Part shown: piece after piece, positions 1 through 7,431 of the stretch | Position numbering within the stretch: the stretch's first letter is position 1 | Layout of the letters: each line of letters opens with the position of its first letter | Assembly: GCA_018816605.1 (NCBI GenBank) | Contig: JAHIVS010000592.1 | Span: forward strand, 1-23,135 | Reading direction: 5' to 3' | Source of the DNA: Pseudomonadota bacterium | Lineage (GTDB): Bacteria; Desulfobacterota; Desulfobacteria; Desulfobacterales; Desulfobacteraceae | DNA length: 23,135 nt | Program-made: the position numbers and the translations under genes | Notes under the pieces: model-generated | Told to the model about the DNA's origin: nothing | Databases searched by the model: none | What the model saw: only the letters and a program-made list of their open reading frames with translations

Positions 1-82
1 AAAATGCATGCGTTTTTTGAGGTGCATCGTCCCCTCCCTATCTCCTGAAATATATTTTCTTATATATAGTGATTCCGGGCTC

Positions 83-143
83 GTTCAACAACCGGATAAG
101 ATCGTGGTTCGTTCCTCACACGATCTATCCTTATTCGTTGGAA
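83..143 (-). repeat. imperfect hairpin, attC-like recombination site (candidate)
   Basis: Two arms, 94-106 (GGATAAGATCGTG) and 119-130 (CACGATCTATCC), are complementary except for one extra A, with a 12-nt loop between them. On the minus strand the hairpin is flanked by TTCCAAC (143-137) and GTTGAAC (89-83). The second matches the integron core GTTRRRY exactly and the first matches RYYYAAC at six of seven positions. The total of 61 bp, the unpaired spacers next to the boxes and the single extrahelical base all resemble short attC sites. It starts 17 nt after the stop of the minus-strand gene ending at 161, the orientation expected for a cassette. No T-run follows on either strand, so an intrinsic terminator is less likely. 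The hairpin is certain; the attC reading is inference. Confidence 0.4.
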
Positions 144-160
144 TTTAGTCTTTGTTAGTT

Positions 161-937
161 TCATACTTTTATTGTCACCCTACATTTTGGAAACCGAGAA
201 CATCCCCAAAATTTTTCTCCCGCATTCGCCCCATTTTTTGCAGTTCTCAGAACCATCTCACTACCACATTTAGAACAACTTTTTTTATTTTGTTTTTCAT
301 GAACAATCTTTTTGACGTGTTTTACGTGCTCTCTGTTTGTTTTATAGGACCTTTCAAATCGTCCTAGTTCGATTGATTGAATAGCTTTTTTTACTTCTTC
401 TTGGGATAAGAGTATTTCATTTTTTGATTTAATAAAATTAAGATAGCCTCTTGGATAATTTACGTTCGCCGGCATTTTTGTTTTAAATGTCACATCCCCT
501 ACAAAAACGATGACAGAAAAAAATTTATCTGACTCGATATTTAATACTCGTTCAAGGGTCTTGACATGCTTATAATTTTGATGCAATGGATTTTGAAATT
601 TGGATTTATGTTTGAATATAGACTGAGTCCATACTTTCTGGTGCTCTTCACCAAAAATCCATCCTTTCATGTTTTTGGTTTCGACAACAAAGATACCGTA
701 TTCAGAAACAATGATTTGGTCAATTTGCGTAGAACCATCTTCGGTTGGAAATGTCACATTTTTTATTAAATGATATTTTTTTTTATCAAGGCAGAGAGTT
801 GATAAAATATTTATTATCACTTCTCCAATAAAACCCTTAAAAAAAGAAGTTTTAAGGACAAGAAGAAAAATACAAATCGGGATAAAATACCAATATTTAA
901 CAACTATCGTAAGAAGAAACTCAGCTCCCAAATTCAT
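161..937 (-). CDS. NERD-domain nuclease-like membrane protein with C4 topoisomerase zinc finger
   Basis: A 258-aa protein. Residues about 8-28 form one hydrophobic segment, probably an N-terminal anchor. The NERD domain follows: G38-E39, then D73 in a QIDQIIV strand, then E86-x-K88 in FVVETK. This is the PD-(D/E)xK-like acidic/lysine pattern of NERD (nuclease-related) domains. At the C-terminus Cys221, Cys224, Cys246 and Cys252 form a C4 zinc finger of the type on bacterial topoisomerase I, a nucleic-acid binding module that NERD proteins often carry. The start is ATG at 937 with a good GAGGTGG ribosome site about 8 nt upstream. It lies 19 nt downstream of the helicase gene, so co-transcription is likely. 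Base composition is AT-rich compared with the genes beyond 4,000. The substrate is unknown; nuclease activity is inferred from the motifs. Confidence 0.85.
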   Translation of the reverse strand: MNLGAEFLLTIVVKYWYFIPICIFLLVLKTSFFKGFIGEVIINILSTLCLDKKKYHLIKNVTFPTEDGSTQIDQIIVSEYGIFVVETKNMKGWIFGEEHQKVWTQSIFKHKSKFQNPLHQNYKHVKTLERVLNIESDKFFSVIVFVGDVTFKTKMPANVNYPRGYLNFIKSKNEILLSQEEVKKAIQSIELGRFERSYKTNREHVKHVKKIVHEKQNKKSCSKCGSEMVLRTAKNGANAGEKFWGCSRFPKCRVTIKV

Positions 938-956
938 TTAGCGGCCACCTCAGATG

Positions 957-2930
957 TTATATGCATTGCAAACCTAGTCCTTTAAAATATTCGTATGTTG
1001 AATCATAAAATTTCGGGTTTCTTGTTATATCCTTGCTATCTCCTTCCGGCACAAAAAGTATCATTCCTTGCCTTGCCCTGGTCAGTAGTACTCTATATGC
1101 ATTCTTTAAATATTGTTGTCGTGTTTTATCATTCACATTTTGCCAAACTGAACCTTTAAATTTTTTATGTTCCCAATCTGAATTATTAAACCTAAAATCA
1201 GCATCCCAGGCAACACATGTCCAGTCGAGCTCTAACCCCTGGATATCAAATTCTGTTGCAGCTTCTTCAAGCGCATATGAAGAGCGTACATCCTCTTTGT
1301 TATTTAGAAACCAGTTTTTAGGGTCGATACTTGCTTTAACATGAATGCCATGAGGTCTTAATCGATAGGCTCCGGATGAGGCAACGATTCCGACCCTCTC
1401 GCTACCCCTTGCTTTTTCTTTTATCCAATTTCTTGCTGTATTTAAATTACGTGTCAGGTATATGGGATAATGTGGCCTAATTTCCTTATATAAAAATTTT
1501 GCTTCATTCTGATTGTTCTCAATTACATTTTTCACGAATTCAGATACTTTTTCTGATCTGAAGGATCTCAAAGAAACAGATAAATGCAGATCTGATTGAA
1601 TGTGTAGTTTTTCGGGATCGATTTTCGAATATATGTTGTTTTCACCGATATATTCTGGATCAGACAACATACCAGAAACGTAAACATTCCAAAAATAGTA
1701 TTTCATGCCTAATGCTGAAAACCATTCGGGGAGACCGGCTTCACCCGTATTGATTTCTTGGCCGCCACCTATTAAGCAAATAATAACAGCGTAACCTTCA
1801 TGCCGGTCCATCACACTTATAAGAAAGTCTGGTTCTGACATGGTGAAATCCTGAATTCCTTTTTTCCGGCTCATAAAAGAACTTGTTTGCTTCAAAGTCC
1901 AAGCCCTTTGAGCCTCATCAAAAATGGCAACCCTTTCAATTGGCGGTTGATCTGTCTGTATCGAGTCATCACGGAAATGGTGGATATTTTGTATAAAAGA
2001 TTTTGTTTTTGCCAGAGCCTTATTTTTTGTAATCCGCGAAGTTGTATTTTTAATATCTTTTACTTCGTTCCTTGCTAAAGCTTCTTGCAAGACCAGAACT
2101 AATGGGCCATTACCGGACAGAAAAACTGCATGTTCACCTGCATCAGCATTGTGTCGTTCATTGGCTATATTAAGACCGGCTAATGTTTTGCCAGCGCCTG
2201 GTACACCCGTGATAAAACAAATAGATTTCTGATTATATTTTTTGGAATGATTAATTATTTTATCGATAGCGGCAGAAGTTCTGCTCAAATTTATAGCCCC
2301 GGAATCTGATCGGGAAATTTCTTTAACATCATGTCCTCTGTAAAGAGCTTGAGCCGCCTCAATAATTGTTGGTGTTGGCTTATAAATAGATTCAAGCCAG
2401 GCCTCAAAAATCATTGTGCTATGTTGAATTTTCCTGGCAACTTCATAAATAACAGTTTTAAGATTGGTTTTATTGGTATAAAGAGGCGAATAAACTAAAT
2501 CATCATATAAGAGGAGCGAATTCTTAATGATTTTTGCTTCGGTTGCAACTAGGATTGGTATTATATGTCGATGATGACTTTGTTCATGGAAATTTTTTAG
2601 ATCCAGAGCGTAATCAAGAACCTGGTCTTTCGCAAAGTTTGAATATTTTTTTTCTCCAACTTTAAACTCAATTACGAAAACAATCCCTTGAAAAAGCAGA
2701 ATAGTATCGACTCGCTTGCCCATTCTCGGAATTGCATATTCAAAGATGATGAATATGTCTTTCGAATCTTGAGAAAACTGCTCCTTTAATATTTGAATTT
2801 GATTAATCCACGCGTTTCTTTGCAAATCCTCAAGTGCAAACTCGTGGTTTTTTACAAGCTCGCCAAGAATACTATTTTCAGAATCATCAAGGAATTCTTG
2901 TAGGGAGTTGGCGTAGTAAGATCGTTTCAT
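957..2930 (-). CDS. DUF2075 P-loop helicase with N-terminal PD-(D/E)xK-like nuclease region
   Basis: From ATG at 2930 this gives 657 aa. The N-terminal part has E64, D75 (KRVDTILL) and E88-x-K90 (FVIEFKVG), a PD-(D/E)xK-type arrangement. The DUF2075 (schlafen group 3-like) helicase core follows: Walker A GVPGAGKT with Lys248, a DEAQ Walker B (AIFDEAQRAW), and near the C-terminus a superfamily 1 motif VI-like YRVLLTRARQGM. This suggests an ATP-driven DNA or RNA translocase fused to a nuclease. The frame is open to a TTG at 3002 and has an ATG at 2984. Both overlap the upstream gene, and the extra residues fall before the point where resemblance to the family seems to begin (SYYANS), so 2930 is preferred, although its ribosome site is weak. 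Family membership is well supported; role and start are less so. Confidence 0.85.
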   Translation of the reverse strand: MKRSYYANSLQEFLDDSENSILGELVKNHEFALEDLQRNAWINQIQILKEQFSQDSKDIFIIFEYAIPRMGKRVDTILLFQGIVFVIEFKVGEKKYSNFAKDQVLDYALDLKNFHEQSHHRHIIPILVATEAKIIKNSLLLYDDLVYSPLYTNKTNLKTVIYEVARKIQHSTMIFEAWLESIYKPTPTIIEAAQALYRGHDVKEISRSDSGAINLSRTSAAIDKIINHSKKYNQKSICFITGVPGAGKTLAGLNIANERHNADAGEHAVFLSGNGPLVLVLQEALARNEVKDIKNTTSRITKNKALAKTKSFIQNIHHFRDDSIQTDQPPIERVAIFDEAQRAWTLKQTSSFMSRKKGIQDFTMSEPDFLISVMDRHEGYAVIICLIGGGQEINTGEAGLPEWFSALGMKYYFWNVYVSGMLSDPEYIGENNIYSKIDPEKLHIQSDLHLSVSLRSFRSEKVSEFVKNVIENNQNEAKFLYKEIRPHYPIYLTRNLNTARNWIKEKARGSERVGIVASSGAYRLRPHGIHVKASIDPKNWFLNNKEDVRSSYALEEAATEFDIQGLELDWTCVAWDADFRFNNSDWEHKKFKGSVWQNVNDKTRQQYLKNAYRVLLTRARQGMILFVPEGDSKDITRNPKFYDSTYEYFKGLGLQCI

Positions 2931-2955
2931 TAATTGATCCAGTTTATCGGAAGGA

Positions 2956-3411
2956 CTATAGCCAAGGTGTTTTTCCTTCAACATAGCTTTCAACAGCTTC
3001 AAACGGATTTAAATAGTCTCTTTTTTCGGTTGATAGATAAGAAAAAATGCATTGGTTTATTGACATTTCCATAGCGTTTATCTGTTCTGAAGAGTATAAT
3101 TGTGAGGTGATTCGTTTTATCTCATTAATGCTGCCGTTTAATTGCCGATTTCCGTTTTTTCCAAGCGAAAGCGATTTAGAACCGCAATACCAAGGACATG
3201 ATTTTAGGATATCATTTGCAATGACAGGCAGATTTTGAAATTCTGATTTTCGGCGAATTATGGTAAACAGTGTATATTCATGAACAATTAGTAACATCGG
3301 AATGCGGCCAATCATAATGATATCAACTTTCCAGAAATCACCTGAGCGTTCCTCAAGTTCCTTCCATTTCCTGTTAAAACGTATTGCAGCTTTATTGCTT
3401 AAATTGATCAT
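2956..3411 (-). CDS. DUF6933-like small protein
   Basis: A 151-aa protein and the first gene of the AT-rich minus-strand trio. It resembles the DUF6933 family as I recall it: a short basic start, then a strand-rich FWKVDIIMIGRIPMLLIV segment and TLFTII, and later a NRQLNGSINEI motif like the family's NRxxxGSMND. There is no catalytic motif, signal peptide or membrane segment. Its 3' end reaches position 2956, 26 nt before the preferred helicase start, or overlapping it by 47 nt if the TTG start is used. The ATG at 3411 has only a distant purine run (GAAGGGGGA, about 18 nt away) as a ribosome site. The function is unknown. The close spacing suggests it belongs with the helicase and NERD proteins. 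Confidence 0.7.
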   Translation of the reverse strand: MINLSNKAAIRFNRKWKELEERSGDFWKVDIIMIGRIPMLLIVHEYTLFTIIRRKSEFQNLPVIANDILKSCPWYCGSKSLSLGKNGNRQLNGSINEIKRITSQLYSSEQINAMEMSINQCIFSYLSTEKRDYLNPFEAVESYVEGKTPWL

Positions 3412-3679
3412 TTTTTAAATAGTGACCATCCCCCTTCACCTGCCGGATGAGAATAGTAAAAATGGTTGAAACGACTATAAAATTATTAAGGTTAAACCCT
3501 TCAAAAAAAAGCGCCGTAATCCCGGTAGGCTGTGGAAGGGCATTGATAGCATTTAATTAAGCTCGAAAATCTTAGATTCTCAATGTAATATGAAAAAACA
3601 TCTTTTAACGACTCTTTGATTTCATGTTCCTCCAATGATGATTCAAAACACAAAAGATTACCATCCATAGATGCTCGAC

Positions 3680-3729
3680 GCATTCATCACCGCGGTTCAC
3701 AGCGGGGAGCCGCTGTGAACAATGACTGC
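3680..3729. repeat. large inverted repeat / stem-loop
   Basis: A perfect 11-bp inverted repeat (GTTCACAGCGG at 3695-3705 and CCGCTGTGAAC at 3710-3720) surrounds a GGAG loop. An outer pair of 8-nt arms (GCATTCAT at 3680-3687, ATGACTGC at 3722-3729) pairs with one mismatch. It is GC-rich within an AT-rich context. No T-run follows immediately on the plus strand. It could be a REP-like element, a transposon or recombination-site remnant, or a structural terminator. Confidence 0.6.
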
Positions 3730-3835
3730 TACAGTTTTTTTCTGTATAGCTCCGCTTGTCGTATAACACCCAACCACTACCAGATAGAATTTGATTTGAC
3801 AACGGATTTTGGGTGATAAACCATTAACCGAATAA

Positions 3836-3999
3836 TTCCATTTTCCGGGCAGCCATGCAAGGGCTATTGAACTATCGCTGAAAAGTGATTATCGTCTGGC
3901 CTTGGAAATTTTGGAGGGCTTTTTATTTTCAGACAAAAAAAGCCGTTCACTGGATCAATACAAAAATATCGGTGACAACGCCGGTTTTAAGGAAAACTT
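3836..3999 (+). pseudogene. possible coding remnant (TPR-like), no start
   Basis: After a TAA at 3833-3835 this frame reads about 55 residues that look protein-like, including IELSLKSDYRLALEILEGFL, which resembles one helical tetratricopeptide unit. There is no credible start codon with a ribosome site, and the frame simply runs on into the phnA gene in another phase. It may be the 3' fragment of a gene truncated when the neighbouring AT-rich segment arrived. It could equally be chance; one repeat unit is too little to name a family. Confidence 0.2.
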
Positions 4000-4578
4000 A
4001 TGGATATTACAGCAGCAGTATACGGGCGGAGCGAATCAAAATGTGAATTGTGCAGCAAAACTATTGGGTTGGGGGTGTATGAAGTTCCGCCCGCAACTGT
4101 CCCGGGCGCGGATGGCAGCCTGCTTGTCTGTGAAACCTGCCGTGAACAAATTGAGACCCCGGAAACAATGGAGGCCCATCACTGGCGCTGCCTGAACGAC
4201 AGCATGTGGAGTCAGGTGCCTGCCGTCCAGGTGATGGCCTGGCGGATGCTCAACCGCCTTAAGAAGGAAGGCTGGCCCCAGGATCTGCTGGACATGCTCT
4301 ATCTGGATGAAGACACCCTGACCTGGGCCCGGGCAACCAATGAAGGAGAAGAGGACCAGGCTCCCAGGTATCTTGACTGCAATGGTGTAGAACTTGCCTC
4401 CGGTGATACCGTCACCGTGATCAAGGATTTGGATGTAAAGGGAACCACATTTACAGCAAAACGGGGAACGGCTGTCCGGGGGATTTCCCTGGTAACGGGT
4501 AACCATGAGCAGATCGAGGGCCGGGTCAACGGCCAGCAGATCGTCATTTTGACCAAATTTGTCAAAAAATCAAAATAA
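4000..4578 (+). CDS. phnA: PhnA (YjdM-like) zinc-ribbon protein
   Basis: A 192-aa protein. The N-terminal zinc ribbon has Cys15/Cys18 and Cys44/Cys47. The C-terminal PhnA domain (from about residue 125) has the characteristic run of a DCNG start, GDTVTVIKDLDVKG, FTAKRGT and a final KFVKKSK. Despite its name the family is not phosphonoacetate hydrolase, and its biochemical role is unsettled. This is the longer form with a spacer between the two domains, compared with about 110 aa in E. coli YjdM. The ATG at 4000 has AAGGAAA about 6 nt upstream. It stands alone, convergent with recD2, with no phosphonate-utilisation genes nearby. Codon usage is GC-rich, unlike the genes to its left. Confidence 0.9.
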   Translation: MDITAAVYGRSESKCELCSKTIGLGVYEVPPATVPGADGSLLVCETCREQIETPETMEAHHWRCLNDSMWSQVPAVQVMAWRMLNRLKKEGWPQDLLDMLYLDEDTLTWARATNEGEEDQAPRYLDCNGVELASGDTVTVIKDLDVKGTTFTAKRGTAVRGISLVTGNHEQIEGRVNGQQIVILTKFVKKSK

Positions 4579-4663
4579 AAGAGAAGTTCGCGACTGCCTA
4601 TCCCTTTGAAATGGGCTTCACCGGGCCGGTGGACGAATCAGACGGCCTGAGACCCCGGGTGAT

Positions 4664-6871
4664 TCAGGGGGCCATAAGTTTTTCCCGCAGGCCGGACAGG
4701 CGCAGGGCGGTTTTGTTGTTCTGAAAGGCGATTTCAAGGGCACGGCTCGCCCCCACAATGATGACCAGACGTTTGCCCCGGGTCATGGCAGTATAGAGCA
4801 GGTTGCGCTGGAGCAACGGAAAATGGGCGCAGGTTAATGCAATGATAACCGCGCTGTATTCAGAGCCCTGGGATTTATGGACCGATATGGTATAGGCCAG
4901 GGTCAGCTCGTCCAGCTCCAGAAGCTCATAGGTAACGATGCGGCCGTCATAATCCACCAAAATCTTTCCTTCGGACCGGATCACCTCGTGGACCACCCCG
5001 ATATCCCCGTTAAACACCTCTTTTTCATAGTTGTTTTTCAAATGCATGACCTTGTCCCCGAGCTTAAAGGTGAATCCCCGGCTCTCAATGCCGTCCTTGG
5101 CATCATTGAGCACGGCCTGGAGCCGCTGGTTCAGATTGATGGTCCCGGCCTCGCCCCGGTGCATGGGGGTGAGCACCTGGATCTCGTCAATGTGGGGAAA
5201 GGCTGCCGGAATCCTTTTTGAACACAATTCCAGGATGGTTTCCACCACCCGCTGGGGGGACTGGGTTTCAATGAAATAAAATTCAGACAGCTTGTCCTGG
5301 GTGGCTGCTTTAAAATCCGGCATCCGGCCGTTGCGGATAGAGTGGGCATGCATGACAATGGGGCTTTCCTTGGCCTGGCGAAAAATTTTGGTCAAGGAAA
5401 AAATTCGCACCTGGTTTGAATCAATAATGTCGGACAGCACATTGCCCGGTCCCACCGAGGGCAGCTGAAAGGTATCTCCCACCAGGATAAGGCAGGCCAT
5501 GACCGGCATGGCGGCCACCAGGTGATACATGAGAAGGGTGTCCACCATGGAGGCCTCATCCACCACAAACACATCCAGGTCCAGGGGATTGCTAATATTT
5601 CTGTCAAAACTTTTGCTCTCGTGGTCAAACCCCAGAAGCTTGTGCAGGGTAAAGGCTTTTTTCCCGGTCACCTCGGACAGGCGCCGGGCAGCCCGGCCCG
5701 TGGGAGCGCTTAAGACCACGGTCAGGTGCAGCCGCCTGAATACCGCGCACAGGGCCCGGACCAGGGTGGTTTTCCCGGTGCCCGGCCCTCCGGTGATGAC
5801 CGCGATTTTCTGCTGCAATACCTGGGTAACCACATCCAGCTGCTCTTGGGACAACTGGATGGCAAGGCTGGTCATCACCTCTTCCACGATCTGGTTCTCA
5901 CTGATCTTATAATCAGGCGTCTTGAGGGTTAAAAGGGCCTTGATCCGGGAAGCGATATGGGCTTCCGCCCTGAAAAGCCTTGCCAGATAAATCTTTGTAT
6001 CAACATTTTCTTTGATCGCTTCCTGGCCCTGGGCCCCGTCTTCATCCGGACCAAACTTCCCATTGGGTATCTCCACCACCACATCCCCAAGCCTTGCCAG
6101 TTCGGCAAGAGGCGCTTCAAACAAATCCGGACCCACACCGGACATGCGGGAACAGGCAGCAAACAGCTCCTGTTTCCAGGCATAGACATGGCCCTCCTGT
6201 TCGTCCAACAGCAGCTGGCAGATCACACAGGCTGCAAGCCTTTTTTCATCCTCTTTTTCAATGCCGCTCCCCCTTGCAATGGCATCTGCGGCCTGGAAGC
6301 CTATCCCTGGAATATCCTTTGCAATGAGATAGGGATCGGTCCTAAGGATATTCAGGGCATTGGATCCATAGGTTTTTAAAATCTCACCGGCATGGGTCAC
6401 CCCCACCTGATTTTCCTGGAGAAACTGCATGACCCGCCGGACCGAGTGGTGTTTGTTCCAGGCGGTTTCAATGAGGTCCCGCTTGGCCCTGCCGATGCCG
6501 TGGATGGTTTCCAGTCGAGCAGGTTCGTTTTCAATGATCTCCAGGGTCTCTTCCTTAAACGTGTCCACAATCCGGTTGGCCAACCCCTTGCTGATGCCGG
6601 TAATCATGCCGGATCCCAGATATTTCCTGATACCGGAAATCGTCGCCGGCAAGGTCACCTGATAGGATGCGGCTTCGAACTGGTCGCCGTATTTGGGATG
6701 GGAAATCCACCTGCCGGTAAGACTCACTCCTTCGCCCTGGACCACCCCGGCCAGATGCCCCACCACGGTAATGGGCTCATGGATCCCGGGTACCACAATT
6801 TTGCAGACCGTATAATGATTCTCCGGATTCTGAAAGGTGAGACGGGTTAAAACCCCTTTGATGGTAATCAT
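4664..6871 (-). CDS. recD2: RecD2-type ATP-dependent 5'-3' DNA helicase
   Basis: A 735-aa SF1B helicase of the RecD2/RecD-TraA family, the form found without RecB and RecC partners. The N-terminal domain (residues 1-80) is OB-like. Helix-hairpin-helix segments follow (TIHGIGRAKRD; IPGIGFQAADAIA). The helicase core has Walker A GGPGTGKTT with Lys367, Walker B-like VFVVDEASMVD, a QLPSVGPG motif, and a C-terminal UvrD-like part with LAYTISVHKSQGSEY and LLYTAMTRGKRLVII. The family unwinds DNA 5'-3' in repair and genome stability. Its ATG at 6871 overlaps the gmhB stop (ATGA), so translation is probably coupled. It is the last gene of the minus-strand operon and converges on phnA across an 85-bp gap in which I see no clear terminator. 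Confidence 0.95.
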   Translation of the reverse strand: MITIKGVLTRLTFQNPENHYTVCKIVVPGIHEPITVVGHLAGVVQGEGVSLTGRWISHPKYGDQFEAASYQVTLPATISGIRKYLGSGMITGISKGLANRIVDTFKEETLEIIENEPARLETIHGIGRAKRDLIETAWNKHHSVRRVMQFLQENQVGVTHAGEILKTYGSNALNILRTDPYLIAKDIPGIGFQAADAIARGSGIEKEDEKRLAACVICQLLLDEQEGHVYAWKQELFAACSRMSGVGPDLFEAPLAELARLGDVVVEIPNGKFGPDEDGAQGQEAIKENVDTKIYLARLFRAEAHIASRIKALLTLKTPDYKISENQIVEEVMTSLAIQLSQEQLDVVTQVLQQKIAVITGGPGTGKTTLVRALCAVFRRLHLTVVLSAPTGRAARRLSEVTGKKAFTLHKLLGFDHESKSFDRNISNPLDLDVFVVDEASMVDTLLMYHLVAAMPVMACLILVGDTFQLPSVGPGNVLSDIIDSNQVRIFSLTKIFRQAKESPIVMHAHSIRNGRMPDFKAATQDKLSEFYFIETQSPQRVVETILELCSKRIPAAFPHIDEIQVLTPMHRGEAGTINLNQRLQAVLNDAKDGIESRGFTFKLGDKVMHLKNNYEKEVFNGDIGVVHEVIRSEGKILVDYDGRIVTYELLELDELTLAYTISVHKSQGSEYSAVIIALTCAHFPLLQRNLLYTAMTRGKRLVIIVGASRALEIAFQNNKTALRLSGLREKLMAP

Positions 6872-7428
6872 TCAGGTTTCACATGTTGGATGATCCACAG
6901 GGCCGCGTCATACAGGTCTTTTCCGTAAAAATCAGGAACAATGCCCTTGGGGGCAAGGGCTTTCAGTGCCTCTTTCCCATTGCCCGTGGCCACCAGGAGA
7001 TTTTTGGCGCATCCGGCGGCAAGGCCGCACTCGATGTCCTTGGCAGAATCCCCCACCATAAGCGATTGGCGTGAATCTGTGTTATGGGCTGCCAGGGCCT
7101 GGGCAATCATCCCGGGAAGGGGCTTGCGGCAATCGCATCCCGCGTCCGGGGTATGGGGGCAGAAATAGATATCCGTGATCCGTCCGCCGGCCTCGGCCAC
7201 CCCGGTTTTCAATTTATCAAATATGGCATCCAGGGTCTTTGGGGTTACCAACCCCCGGCCGACGGCAGACTGGTTGGTGATCAGGATGACATCAAATCCA
7301 TTGCCGGAGAGAAGGGCCACGGCCTCGCAGCTTTTGGGAATAAAAACAAACTCGGAGGGGTCCTTGATATACGCAGCAGAATCCTGGTTAATCACCCCAT
7401 CCCGGTCTAGAAAGACAATATATCCCAT
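6868..7428 (-). CDS. gmhB: D-glycero-D-manno-heptose 1,7-bisphosphate 7-phosphatase (GmhB-type HAD)
   Basis: A 186-aa HAD-superfamily IIIA phosphatase. Motif I is FLDRDGVIN (Asp8 nucleophile, Asp10), motif II ILITNQS, and motif IV GDSAKDIECG. The CPHTPDAGCDCRKP segment is the Cys/His zinc loop typical of GmhB and histidinol-phosphatase relatives. GmhB removes the C7 phosphate during ADP-heptose synthesis for the LPS inner core. The gene lies 3 nt after rlpA and overlaps recD2 by 4 nt. No other heptose-pathway genes are in the window, so a related sugar-phosphatase role cannot be excluded, but the length and zinc loop fit GmhB well. Confidence 0.88.
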   Translation of the reverse strand: MGYIVFLDRDGVINQDSAAYIKDPSEFVFIPKSCEAVALLSGNGFDVILITNQSAVGRGLVTPKTLDAIFDKLKTGVAEAGGRITDIYFCPHTPDAGCDCRKPLPGMIAQALAAHNTDSRQSLMVGDSAKDIECGLAAGCAKNLLVATGNGKEALKALAPKGIVPDFYGKDLYDAALWIIQHVKPE

Positions 7429-7431
7429 CCG

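Larger units (their letters stand above)
3412..3999. other. gene-poor, mostly AT-rich interval
   Basis: No convincing intact gene is visible. The stretch contains the leader of the minus-strand trio, the inverted repeat at 3680-3729, and a second weak inverted pair (CACCCAA at 3767-3773 with TTGGGTG at 3809-3815). A short plus-strand reading frame (3836-3999) may be a gene remnant. A 60-codon minus-strand frame (3683-3501) has no recognisable motif. Base composition changes from AT-rich to GC-rich across the right end of the interval, so this is the likely junction of the acquired segment with the core chromosome. Confidence 0.6.

Noticed and set aside
83..143. Hairpin as a Rho-independent terminator for the NERD gene
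   Set aside because: The stem is strong, but no T-run follows on the minus or plus strand.
3501..3683. 60-codon minus-strand reading frame upstream of the DUF6933-like gene
   Set aside because: No recognisable motif, starts inside the inverted repeat, and the stop is followed by a 90-bp gap; coding status cannot be supported from sequence alone.
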